Positions 23,271 through 31,648 of a stretch of DNA of 64,000 nt are shown in pieces. Location of the stretch: the NCBI GenBank assembly GCA_900547455.1, contig URGV01000004.1, positions 29,665-93,664 of the forward strand, in the 5' to 3' direction. The notes beneath the pieces were generated by a model. It was not told the DNA's origin. It ran no database searches and saw nothing but the letters and a program-made list of their open reading frames with translations. Both the position numbers and the translations under genes were made by a program. Numbering within the stretch: the stretch's first letter is position 1; the number at the start of each line of letters is the position of its first letter. The stretch comes from an uncultured Oscillospiraceae bacterium. GTDB taxonomy: Bacteria; Bacillota; Clostridia; Oscillospirales; Ruminococcaceae.

Positions 23271-23286
23271 CTACGCGGGTTTTCGT

Positions 23287-23868
23287 TTAACATTCGCTTT
23301 TCGAGTAGACCGTCATGCTGACCCCGCAGTCCCTGACGGCGATGTCCTTTGGCAGCTGGGCAAACCGGACGGTCACAAACAGGTCGCCGGCGGCGCCGGA
23401 AAGGTTGATGACCTGCAAAAGATAGACGACCCAAAACCACCCCTGCGGAACAAGCGGGAGGATGGCGGCAAACAGAACGCCAAAGGTCAGAATTGGGGCC
23501 AGGGCAACGGTCAGGTAGCCGCTTTTGTCGTAATAGTCGTCGCTGCCTGCAAAGGCGTACAGGCCGGTGAAGCCGTACCGGACCTTTTTGGTGCCCAGCG
23601 CCTTCATGACAATGCCGTGGACCAGCTCGTGCAAAAACAGATAAGCGAAGATGGAGACGCCCAGCACCAAAAACCGCAGGCCGACGGTCAGGCTGTCCGA
23701 CCCGGTGAACAGCGAGGTGATTGGGACAAACAGATTTGCGCCCAGAATCATCGCCGCGCCGATCAGCAGGGCGAGGGCATTGACGGTGAGGGCGGCTTTT
23801 TTGTCCTTCTGCAGGTCGATCGAGTCGATTTGACGGTAGCCGGCGGGCAGATGGGAGATTGCTTTCAT
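23287..23868 (-). CDS. DUF3267 putative membrane zinc metallopeptidase
   Basis: 193 residues with four to five hydrophobic segments. The motif FLHELVHGIVMK (near 78-89) is an HExxH zinc site at the edge of a membrane segment, as in DUF3267 and site-2-protease-like families. No substrate is known. A second DUF3267 gene lies at 52066-52671. ATG 23868 follows AAAGGAGG. It may be co-transcribed with the GNAT gene behind it. Confidence 0.8.
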   Translation of the reverse strand: MKAISHLPAGYRQIDSIDLQKDKKAALTVNALALLIGAAMILGANLFVPITSLFTGSDSLTVGLRFLVLGVSIFAYLFLHELVHGIVMKALGTKKVRYGFTGLYAFAGSDDYYDKSGYLTVALAPILTFGVLFAAILPLVPQGWFWVVYLLQVINLSGAAGDLFVTVRFAQLPKDIAVRDCGVSMTVYSKSEC

Positions 23869-23907
23869 CGGTTCCTCCTTTGGATATAGTCCCCAAATTG
23901 CTGCGGC

Positions 23908-24453
23908 TTAGAGGACCTTGACCATCAAGAGCTCCCGCAGGCGGGTGCCGTCTTTCAGATGGATGGCGTTTGGGCGGACGCCGAACCGCTCAAAGCCGAA
24001 CTTCTCATACAGCCGGATGGCGCGGTTGTTGCCCTCCATGACCTCCAGCTCGAGCTGCTCGACGCCGCGCTCTTTGGCGAGGCGGATCATCTCCTCAAAC
24101 ATGGCGGTGCCGATGCCGCGGCTCCAGTACTTCTGAATCAGGGCGATGGCCACATCGGCGCGGTGGCGGGTCTTGGGTTTGTTGTGGAAGGAGAGCTGGC
24201 AGTTGCCGGCGATCTCCCCGTCGATTTCGCAGACGATCATCAGGTCGTACTCCGATTGCAGCACCTTTTCGAGGAATGCCGCTTCCCGCTCCTCTGTCAT
24301 CTGAAAATCTTCGGGGGAGTGCAGCAGGTAAGGGGTCTGGGCGTAGCAGGTTTTCATGTACTGGACCATCCCGGCAGCGTCCTGCGGCGTGGGTTGGCGG
24401 AACAGCGCCTGGGAGCCGTCCCGCAGGCGGATGGTTTTGGGCTGGTATTGCAT
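23908..24453 (-). CDS. GNAT-family N-acetyltransferase
   Basis: 181 residues. The acetyl-CoA loop reads VAIALIQKYWSRGIGTAMFE and the C-terminal motif NNRAIRLYEKFGFERFG is typical of RimJ/RimL-like GNATs. ATG 24453 follows AAGGAGGTG, which excludes the longer upstream reading. Substrate unknown. Confidence 0.85.
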   Translation of the reverse strand: MQYQPKTIRLRDGSQALFRQPTPQDAAGMVQYMKTCYAQTPYLLHSPEDFQMTEEREAAFLEKVLQSEYDLMIVCEIDGEIAGNCQLSFHNKPKTRHRADVAIALIQKYWSRGIGTAMFEEMIRLAKERGVEQLELEVMEGNNRAIRLYEKFGFERFGVRPNAIHLKDGTRLRELLMVKVL

Positions 24454-24478
24454 CCTGACACCTCCTTGTGACAGAAAG

Positions 24479-24505
24479 CGGGAGAAGGAAGCGCCCTTCT
24501 CCCGC
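24479..24505 (-). terminator. hairpin after fba
   Basis: Perfect stem GCGGGAGAAGG with its complement, 27 bp beyond the fba stop. The following T-run is short (TTT), so termination may be partial and fba may read into the GNAT gene. Confidence 0.55.
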
Positions 24506-24531
24506 AAAAAGATTTGTCCAAAAGATAGTTT

Positions 24532-25395
24532 TTAGGCCTTGTCGATCGAGCCGAACAGCTCCATCTTCTCCTTGACCTTTGCCTTGATGGCCTCGAAGCC
24601 CGGCTTGAGGACCTTTCTTGGGTCGAAGCCCTTTGGCTGCTGGTCCTTGTTCTCCTCAAAATATTTGCGGGTCGCTTCGGTGAAGACGATCTGGCACTCG
24701 GTGTTGACGTTGATCTTGGAAACGCCCTTGCTGATGGCGTCCTTGACCATCTCGTCCGGGATGCCGGTGCCGCCGTGCAGAACCAGCGGCATGGTGCCGG
24801 TCTTTTCCTGGATCTTTGCCAGCACGTCCAGGCGCAGGCCGGGCCAGTTTTCCGGGTAGACGCCGTGGATGTTGCCGATGCCGGCAGCCAGCATGTCGAC
24901 GCCCAGCTCACAGATGCTGGCGCACTCGTCCGGGTCCGCGATCTCGCCGCCGCCCAGCACGCCGTCCTCTTCGCCGCCGATGGCGCCTACCTCGGCCTCA
25001 ACCGAGACGCCTTTGGCGTGTGCCAGCGCGACGATCTCCTTGGTCTTGGCGACGTTTTCTTCGATGTCATACTTGGAACCGTCGAACATAACCGAGGAGA
25101 AGCCCTTCTCGATGCACTCTTTGGCCGCCTCATAGCTGCCGTGGTCGAGGTGCAGCGCAACCGGAACGGTGATGCCGAGCTCCTTGATCATGCCGTTGAC
25201 CATGCCGACGACGGTGGTGTAGCCGCCCATGTACTTGCCGGCGCCTTCGGATACGCCCAGGATAACCGGGGAGTTATTCTCCTGCGCAGTGAGCAGGATC
25301 GCCTTGGTCCACTCCAGGTTGTTGATGTTGAAGTGTCCAACCGCGTACTTGCCGGCCTTTGCCTTGTCCAGCATTTCTTTTGCAGAAACTAACAT
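24532..25395 (-). CDS. fba: class II fructose-1,6-bisphosphate aldolase
   Basis: 287 residues. It cleaves fructose 1,6-bisphosphate in glycolysis and uses zinc. Metal and active-site motifs are LHLDHGSYE (near 84), EAEVGAIGGEEDG (near 135), GNIHGVYP and LHGGTGIP. ATG 25395 lies behind AAGGAGGAA. A single-gene unit with its own strong promoter. Confidence 0.96.
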   Translation of the reverse strand: MLVSAKEMLDKAKAGKYAVGHFNINNLEWTKAILLTAQENNSPVILGVSEGAGKYMGGYTTVVGMVNGMIKELGITVPVALHLDHGSYEAAKECIEKGFSSVMFDGSKYDIEENVAKTKEIVALAHAKGVSVEAEVGAIGGEEDGVLGGGEIADPDECASICELGVDMLAAGIGNIHGVYPENWPGLRLDVLAKIQEKTGTMPLVLHGGTGIPDEMVKDAISKGVSKINVNTECQIVFTEATRKYFEENKDQQPKGFDPRKVLKPGFEAIKAKVKEKMELFGSIDKA

Positions 25396-25470
25396 AGAAA
25401 AATTCCTCCTTAATCTGAAAGCCTCGTCCCTGTGGATGCCATCTGTCTGGAACGTCTTTTTCTGTCTTTT

Positions 25471-25499
25471 ATTATAAACAATTGCGGCTGGAAAATCAA
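25471..25499 (-). promoter_or_regulatory. promoter of fba
   Basis: Reverse strand TTGATT (25494-25499), 17-nt spacer, TATAAT (25471-25476), about 80 bp before the fba start. Confidence 0.75.
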
Positions 25500-25625
25500 T
25501 CCGTTTTCGCTTGCCGCCGCGCGGGTTGTACAGGCGGAAAGGGAAGAAAGCGGTCGATTTTCTGTTGGCTGTGTGAATAAACGGAAAATTTTCCTGAAAA
25601 GGCCGGGGTTTTCGACCGGTTTTTG

Positions 25626-25654
25626 TTGACTTTTTAATAAAAAAGTCATAGAAT
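25626..25654 (+). promoter_or_regulatory. promoter of the phosphohexomutase gene with a palindrome in the spacer
   Basis: TTGACT (25626-25631), 17-nt spacer, TAGAAT (25649-25654). The perfect palindrome TGACTTTTT/AAAAAGTCA (25627-25635/25640-25648) fills the space between the two boxes and could be an operator. Confidence 0.6.
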
Positions 25655-25737
25655 AAAAATGGGATATATTTAATTTGCACATAATCTTGTGCGAAAAACC
25701 ACATGGGAAATGACGAACATTAGAAAGGATGATTGGG

Positions 25738-27450
25738 ATGAACTATCTTGACACATACAACATTTGGAAGTCCAAGCATCTGGAAGATCCGGATCTGATT
25801 GCAGAGATGGTGGACATCGAGGGCAACGACCACGAGATCAAGGAGCGCTTTGTCAAGATGCTGGAGTTCGGCACCGCCGGACTGCGCGGCATTCTGGGCG
25901 TGGGCACCAACCGGATGAATATTTATACCGTCGCGCTTGCCACCCAGGGCATGGCCGACTATGTCAAGGAGAAATTTGAGAATCCGTCGGTGGCCATCGC
26001 CTATGACAGCCGCATCAAGAGCGATCTGTTTGCCAACGTCACCGCGCGAGTCTTTGCGGCCAACGGCGTCAAGGCGTACCTGTTTAAGGAACTGATGCCG
26101 ACCCCGACCCTTTCCTTTGCGGTTCGTCAGCTGCACTGCAGCGCCGGCATCGTCATCACCGCCAGCCACAACCCCTCCAAGTATAACGGCTACAAGGCCT
26201 ACGGCGAGGACGGCTGCCAGCTCAACCCGCAGGCTGCCGCCAAGGTGCTGGAGCTTGCCAGCAAGACCGACATCTTTGACGGGGTCAAAAAGATCTCGCT
26301 GGAGGAGGGGCTGCGCACCGGCATGATCGAGTACATCTCCGACGAGCTGGTGGACCGGTATCTGGACCGCGTCTTTGCGCTGCGCGTCAGCAAGGCGCCG
26401 GTGGAAAAGAGCGACCTGAAGGTGGTCTACACCCCGCTCAACGGCACCGGAAACAAGCTGGTCCGCCGCATTCTGCAGCGCATCGGCATTGAGAACATTG
26501 CGGTGGTGCGGGAACAGGAGCTGCCGAACGGCCACTTCCCGACCTGCCCATATCCAAACCCGGAGGAAAAATCCACTCTGGAGCTGGGCATCGAGCTGTG
26601 CAAGAAGATTGACGGCGACCTGGTGCTGGCCACCGACCCGGATGCGGACCGTGTCGGCATCGCGGTCAACCACCACGGTGAGTACATCCTGCCGACCGGC
26701 AACGAGGTGGGTGTGCTGATGCTGGACTATATCGCCAAGCAGCGCATCGCGCAGGGCACCATGCCAAAGAACCCGGTAGCGGTCAAGTCGATTGTCTCCA
26801 CCCCTTTAGCTGACGTGGTCGCCAAGAGCTACGGCATCCAGATGATCAACGTCCTCACCGGCTTCAAGTACATCGGTGAGCAGATCACCCTGCTGGAGCA
26901 GAAGGGCGAGGAAAACCGCTTCCTGCTTGGCTTTGAGGAGAGCTACGGCTACATGACCGGCGGCCATGTGCGCGACAAGGATGCGGTCAACGGCTCGATG
27001 ATTATCTGCGAGATGGCGCAGTACTATAAGAGACAGGGCAAGACACTGATCGACGCTCTGAACGACATCTTCGCCCGCTTTGGCGTCTACGCCTCCAAGG
27101 TCAAAGGCTACACCTACGAGGGAACCGAGGGCATGGAGACGATGGCAGGCATCATGAAGCGGCTGCGCGAGAACCCGCCAAAGAGCTTCTCCGGCTACAA
27201 GGTGCTGGCCTGCGCGGACTACCAGATTTCCAAGCGCAAGGATTTCCGCAGCGGCGGCGAGGCGGACATTTCGCTGCCGACCTCCAACGTGCTGGAGTAC
27301 GATCTGGAAAACAATCTGAAGGTGATTGTCCGTCCGTCCGGAACCGAACCGAAGATCAAGGTCTACCTGACCATCGTCACTAACGACAAACAGCAGATTC
27401 CAATCATCGAACAGCGCCTGTTCGACGCTGCCGACATGCTCATGCGATAA
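25738..27450 (+). CDS. phosphoglucomutase/phosphomannomutase
   Basis: 570 residues of the alpha-D-phosphohexomutase superfamily, interconverting hexose 1- and 6-phosphates for cell-envelope and storage sugars. The phosphoserine loop is TASHNPSKYNGYK (about 141-153), the Mg site DPDADRVG (near 300), the sugar loop GFEESYGY and the phosphate loop RPSGTEPKIK. ATG 25738 is chosen because the AAAGG site abuts the other in-frame ATG at 25729. The length is typical of the PgcA branch. Confidence 0.94.
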   Translation: MNYLDTYNIWKSKHLEDPDLIAEMVDIEGNDHEIKERFVKMLEFGTAGLRGILGVGTNRMNIYTVALATQGMADYVKEKFENPSVAIAYDSRIKSDLFANVTARVFAANGVKAYLFKELMPTPTLSFAVRQLHCSAGIVITASHNPSKYNGYKAYGEDGCQLNPQAAAKVLELASKTDIFDGVKKISLEEGLRTGMIEYISDELVDRYLDRVFALRVSKAPVEKSDLKVVYTPLNGTGNKLVRRILQRIGIENIAVVREQELPNGHFPTCPYPNPEEKSTLELGIELCKKIDGDLVLATDPDADRVGIAVNHHGEYILPTGNEVGVLMLDYIAKQRIAQGTMPKNPVAVKSIVSTPLADVVAKSYGIQMINVLTGFKYIGEQITLLEQKGEENRFLLGFEESYGYMTGGHVRDKDAVNGSMIICEMAQYYKRQGKTLIDALNDIFARFGVYASKVKGYTYEGTEGMETMAGIMKRLRENPPKSFSGYKVLACADYQISKRKDFRSGGEADISLPTSNVLEYDLENNLKVIVRPSGTEPKIKVYLTIVTNDKQQIPIIEQRLFDAADMLMR

Positions 27451-27460
27451 ATTTTCATGG

Positions 27461-27497
27461 AGAAAAAGTCCGGAACAGTATGTTCCGGACTTTTTCT
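27461..27497 (+). terminator. terminator of the phosphohexomutase gene
   Basis: A 17-bp stem (27461-27477/27481-27497) with a 3-nt loop whose 3' arm contains TTTTT. Confidence 0.9.
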
Positions 27498-27599
27498 GTA
27501 TGGCCCCTTTGGGGAGTGGCGGGGCCGCATTGTAAAGCGTGTGTTAATTAACGGTAAAATTTTCTGTGTTTTTTTGCCCGAGAGTGTGCAACTTCACTA

Positions 27600-27628
27600 T
27601 TGCATTTCGGGCGGACCTTGCCTATAAT
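27600..27628 (+). promoter_or_regulatory. candidate promoter of MATE gene 1
   Basis: TTGCAT (27600-27605), 17-nt spacer, TATAAT (27623-27628). Confidence 0.6.
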
Positions 27629-27714
27629 AAACAATATTGGAAGGTTCCGGCCCCGGGCAGAATCAATTTGAGGGACGGGCGAGAGTAATCTTGATGTAGA
27701 AAAGGATGTGTGTC

Positions 27715-29070
27715 ATGAAGAAATCATACGAAATGGATATGTGCAGCGGTCCGCTTTTGAGCAAGATCCTGATCTTTTCCATCCCGCTGATGATCTCCGG
27801 CATTTTGCAGCTTCTGTTCAACGCGGCGGACATCGTGGTTGTCGGACGCTTTACCGGCAGCGAGGCGATGGCGGCGGTCGGCTCTACCAGCGCGCTGATC
27901 AACCTGATTATCAACCTGTTTGTCGGCATCTCGGTCGGCGCGAACGTTGTGGTTGCGCGCAACTACGGCGCGCGGGACTATGACGGCGTGCATGGCGCGG
28001 TACATACCTCGGTTCTGACCGCCTTGATCGGCGGCGTCTTTCTGATCTTTGTCGGTATTGCTTTGGCGCGCCCGCTGCTGGAGCTGATGGGCACCCCGGA
28101 CAATGTCATTGATCAGTCGGTGCTGTACATGCGCATTTACTTTGTGGGGATGCCTTCCTTCATGCTTTACAACTTTGGCTCGGCCATCCTCAGGGCGATC
28201 GGCGACACCAAGCGCCCGCTTTACTTTTTGACCCTGGCCGGCGTCATCAACGTCTTTTTGAACCTGTTCTTTGTCATCGTATTCCACATGGGCGTTGCGG
28301 GCGTCGCGCTGGCGACCATCATTTCCCAGACCGTTTCGGCGGTTCTGGTTCTGCTGTGCCTGATGAAGATGGAGGGCCCCTGCCATCTGGACTTTAAGCA
28401 CCTGAAATTCCACCTCAACCAGCTCGGCCAGATGCTGCGCATCGGCCTGCCGGCGGGCCTGCAGGGTATCGTATTCAGCCTTTCCAACGTGCTGATTCAG
28501 TCCTCGGTCAACTCCTTCGGTTCGCAGGTCATGGCGGGCAACACCGCGGCCAGCAACATCGAGGGCTTTGTCTACAACGCGATGAACGCGGTCTACCAGA
28601 CCTCTCTGAGCTTCACCAGCCAGAACATGGGCGCCAAGCAGTTTGGCCGTGTCAACAAAATCCTGTTCGAGTGCCTGTGCGTCGTGTCGGCGGTCGGCAT
28701 CCTGCTGGGCGGCGGCGCTTACCTGCTGGGCGAGCAGCTGCTGAGCATCTACACCACCGACCCGGAGGTTATTGCCTACGGCATCACCCGTATGAGCTAT
28801 GTCTGCGCGACCTATTTCCTGTGCGGCCTGATGGACGTCATGGTGGGCAGCATCCGCGGCATGGGCTATTCGATCATGCCGATGCTGGTATCGCTGACCG
28901 GCGCCTGCGCGTTCCGTATTATCTGGATCTTCACCATCTTCCAGGTGGAGCACACGCTGGACTGCCTGTACGTCTCCTACCCGATTTCCTGGATTCTGAC
29001 AGCGGGCGTTCATCTGCTCTGCTTCTTCCTGGTCCGCAAAAAAGCCTTTGCCCGTGCGGCGGCGGCATGA
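27715..29070 (+). CDS. MATE-family efflux transporter 1
   Basis: 451 residues with about twelve membrane segments in two homologous halves. It exchanges cations for drugs or metabolites. The N-terminal half shows IPLMISGILQLLFNAADIVVVG and GSTSALINLIINLF; the second half repeats the pattern (IGLPAGLQGIVFSLSNVLIQ). Start ATG 27715 has AAAGG at a proper distance; the ATG at 27706 overlaps it. The last codons GCG-GCA-TGA lie inside a degenerate hairpin cassette (GCGGCATGATGCTGC), so the following repeat element reaches into the gene end. Confidence 0.92.
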   Translation: MKKSYEMDMCSGPLLSKILIFSIPLMISGILQLLFNAADIVVVGRFTGSEAMAAVGSTSALINLIINLFVGISVGANVVVARNYGARDYDGVHGAVHTSVLTALIGGVFLIFVGIALARPLLELMGTPDNVIDQSVLYMRIYFVGMPSFMLYNFGSAILRAIGDTKRPLYFLTLAGVINVFLNLFFVIVFHMGVAGVALATIISQTVSAVLVLLCLMKMEGPCHLDFKHLKFHLNQLGQMLRIGLPAGLQGIVFSLSNVLIQSSVNSFGSQVMAGNTAASNIEGFVYNAMNAVYQTSLSFTSQNMGAKQFGRVNKILFECLCVVSAVGILLGGGAYLLGEQLLSIYTTDPEVIAYGITRMSYVCATYFLCGLMDVMVGSIRGMGYSIMPMLVSLTGACAFRIIWIFTIFQVEHTLDCLYVSYPISWILTAGVHLLCFFLVRKKAFARAAAA

Positions 29071-29540
29071 TGCTGCGCGCAGGCTGAGCCTGCACCCGAT
29101 TCGCGGCGGCATGATGCCGCGCCCAATTCACGCATTGGTTAAGTGCGGGGCCTTGGCTTTTTACCTCGCGGCACCGGATTCCGGAAAATAAAAGTTTTGG
29201 TCAAGCTTTTTCAAAAGCTTGTGGTTTCCAAAGGCAAAGCCTTTGGTCGCCAAGTCACGCTTGTAGCTGGCAGGGAAAATAGATTATGCGTTGCGTGACT
29301 CGAAGTTGAACTGCGTTCAACTTCCCAGGTTTGCAGAGAAACGGCGAAATCCCTTTATCGTTCAAGCGCCAAGTCACGCTTGTAGCTGGCTGAAAATTTG
29401 GCTTGGTGTAGCGTGACCTGAAGCTGAACACAGTTCAGCTTCCCGAGCTTGAGATGGGCTTTTGTAAGAGAAAAAGTTCCCAGCAAATTCACTATATCGT
29501 ACAACCCAGAAAAACCTCCCACCGGGAGGTTTTTCTATTT
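29071..29540 (+). repeat. mosaic hairpin element, copy A, ending in a terminator
   Basis: Starts at the stop codon of the MATE gene. In order: hairpin GCAGGC-TGA-GCCTGC (29079-29093), hairpin GCGGCA-TGA-TGCCGC (29106-29120), a spacer, AAGCTTTTTCAAAAGCTT, CCAAAGGC-AAA-GCCTTTGG, then two units of period 119 bp that begin CGCCAAGTCACGC (29248 and 29367) and close with GCGTGAC, each followed by a GAAG-type hairpin (29302-29324, 29420-29442). It ends with the terminator at 29508-29536. The same head and tail modules occur in copy B at 41.4-41.7 kb. Confidence 0.8.
29508..29536 (+). terminator. terminator closing repeat copy A
   Basis: Stem AGAAAAACCTCCC/GGGAGGTTTTTCT with a 3-nt loop. Almost the same stem ends copy B. 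Confidence 0.85.
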
Positions 29541-29764
29541 TAGGCCACAAGCCCCAGCCCCTGAAACGAAACTTTTCACCCCACCAAAATAAAATCCATC
29601 CCCATCCATTTCCCTTTGACATTCCCCGACAATTGTTCTATAATAGCTTTTACATGATTTTTACATGCCCTTGATTTTTTGACGAAAATCGACCGCCTTT
29701 CCCGTTTGGATAAGGGAAGGACGACCGCTTTCATTTTTTGTGTTAGAAAGGAATCCATCCGATC

Positions 29765-31588
29765 ATGAATCGTGTAAAAGAATTTGTGCGCCGGCATTTT
29801 TCGCGGCAGGAGACGTTTCTTGCCCTGCTGATGCTGCTCACCCCCATTACCGCCTTTTATCTGATGCAGTTTGCTTACTGCGGCAACCTGCCCTGGGATT
29901 ATTCGCTCAGTGTTTTGCTTGCCAACTACCTGTGCATCGGGGTGGTGCATTTCACCCTGTGCGCCCTGACCAACTACATCGTTCTGTGCAGTGTGATTAC
30001 CCACGTCCTGTGCTTTGTGTGGGGGATCGCCAACTACTACGTTTCGCTGTTTCGCGGCACCCCCATCCTGCCGTGGGACTTCACTGCCCTGGGGACAGCG
30101 GCGGCGGTGGCGGACAGCTACCGCTTCTCGCTCAATTTGCAGATGGTGGTCTGCCTCCTGCTGCTGGCGGGGATGATCTTTCTGCTGCGCAAGCAGCTGC
30201 TGTGCGGGAGGTTTCGCCCCTCCAAAAACCGGCTGCGGCTGCGGGCGGGCTACCTGTGCGCCATCGCGGCCTGCGCTTACCCGGTGCTGCATCCCGCCGC
30301 GCTGGAAACCTTCGGCATCCAGACCGATGTCTGGGACCAGTCCGGCTCCTACTCGCAGGACGGGGCGCTGGCGGTCTTTCTGCGCAACACCCAGTTCATG
30401 TCGGTGGAGGAGCCGCAGGATCCCTCTGCTGAAAACATTGAGCGCATCGCCGCCGGCGTCACCGAAAAGGAGCCGGCCGTTTCGACCGACACCCGCCCCA
30501 ACATCGTCGCTATCATGAACGAGTCCTGGGCGGACTTTGAGGATTTCGGAAACCTTTCGCTGAGCGAGAGCGTCACCGACTACATCGACTCGCTGGACAA
30601 CCTCATCTTTGGCCATACCTACACCTCGGTGTTCGGCGCGGGCACCAGCGCCAGTGAGTTTGAGTTTCTGACCGGCAACTCGATGGCCTTTCTGCCGTCG
30701 GGCAGCATCCCTTATCAGCAGTACATTCTGGAGCCGTCGGCTTCGCTGGCCTCGCTGCTCAGGGAAAATGGCTACCGTACCCTGGCCTTCCACCCCGGCG
30801 AGCGCACTTCCTGGCAGCGCAACCAGGCCTACCCGCTGCTCGGCTTCGACGAGTTTAAGTGTGTGGAGGACATGGACGTGCCGGTCACCGAGGAGCACGG
30901 CTATGTCAGCGACCAGTCCTCCTTCAACCAGATCATCTATGAGTTTGAGCACAAGGACCCGGAGGAGCGGATGTTCCTCTTTAACGTCACTATCCAGAAC
31001 CACGGCAGCTACACGGTGGAGGATTACCCTGCCGAGGTGCAGCTCACCGACGAGCCGGGCAAGTACCCGATGGCCGAGCAGTACCTGACCCTCGCCAACA
31101 AGACTGACGAGGCCTTCCGGCTGCTGGTGGACTACTTCAGCCAGCAGGAGGAGCCGACTATCATCCTGATGTTCGGAGACCACCAGCCTTCGGTGGAGCA
31201 GGAATTTCTGGACAAGGCCTACGGCGTCACCCAGGATCAGATGACGATGGAGCAGTACATGGGCAAGTACAAGACCCCGTTTTTGATCTGGGCAAACTAC
31301 GACCTGCCGGACGACGAGATCCCCACCACCAGCTTAAATTTCCTGGGACAATATCTGCTCTCCTACGCGGGGATTGAAAATTCGCTGTACGAAAACTACC
31401 TGCAAAATTTTCAGGAGGTCCTGCCGGCCATGACCTTTGTGGGCTACATCGACCAAAACGGCAAGGCCTACAGCCACCTGGAGCAGAACGAATACACCGC
31501 GCTGATTGAGGACTACCGCACGCTTGCCTACGACAACCTCTTTGGCGGGCACAGCCGCCACGCGCAGTATTATCAGGCCCCGCAGTAG
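29765..31588 (+). CDS. LtaS-type sulfatase-fold membrane enzyme
   Basis: 607 residues. About five hydrophobic segments (residues 20-180) precede an extracellular alkaline-phosphatase-like domain. Catalytic motifs: NIVAIMNESWADFED (metal-binding Glu), GAGTSASEFEFLTG (the Thr is the expected nucleophile) and MFGDHQPS. This is the family of lipoteichoic acid synthases and related phosphoglycerol transferases; whether it makes lipoteichoic acid or modifies another glycan cannot be told. ATG 29765 follows AGAAAGGA. Single gene with a terminator. Confidence 0.9.
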   Translation: MNRVKEFVRRHFSRQETFLALLMLLTPITAFYLMQFAYCGNLPWDYSLSVLLANYLCIGVVHFTLCALTNYIVLCSVITHVLCFVWGIANYYVSLFRGTPILPWDFTALGTAAAVADSYRFSLNLQMVVCLLLLAGMIFLLRKQLLCGRFRPSKNRLRLRAGYLCAIAACAYPVLHPAALETFGIQTDVWDQSGSYSQDGALAVFLRNTQFMSVEEPQDPSAENIERIAAGVTEKEPAVSTDTRPNIVAIMNESWADFEDFGNLSLSESVTDYIDSLDNLIFGHTYTSVFGAGTSASEFEFLTGNSMAFLPSGSIPYQQYILEPSASLASLLRENGYRTLAFHPGERTSWQRNQAYPLLGFDEFKCVEDMDVPVTEEHGYVSDQSSFNQIIYEFEHKDPEERMFLFNVTIQNHGSYTVEDYPAEVQLTDEPGKYPMAEQYLTLANKTDEAFRLLVDYFSQQEEPTIILMFGDHQPSVEQEFLDKAYGVTQDQMTMEQYMGKYKTPFLIWANYDLPDDEIPTTSLNFLGQYLLSYAGIENSLYENYLQNFQEVLPAMTFVGYIDQNGKAYSHLEQNEYTALIEDYRTLAYDNLFGGHSRHAQYYQAPQ

Positions 31589-31591
31589 GGC

Positions 31592-31628
31592 AAAAAAAGG
31601 CTTTTCCGTATCGGAAAAGCCTTTTTTT
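31592..31628. terminator. bidirectional terminator between LtaS-like and SpoIID-like genes
   Basis: Stem AGGCTTTTCCG with its complement, flanked by seven A and seven T, between convergent genes. Confidence 0.9.
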
Positions 31629-31648
31629 ACGGTTTATTTTGCAAGTGC

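Noticed and set aside
29248..29390. CRISPR-like repeat (two 24-bp copies 119 bp apart)
   Set aside because: Only two copies, spacers too long and themselves similar to each other; part of the mosaic hairpin element.
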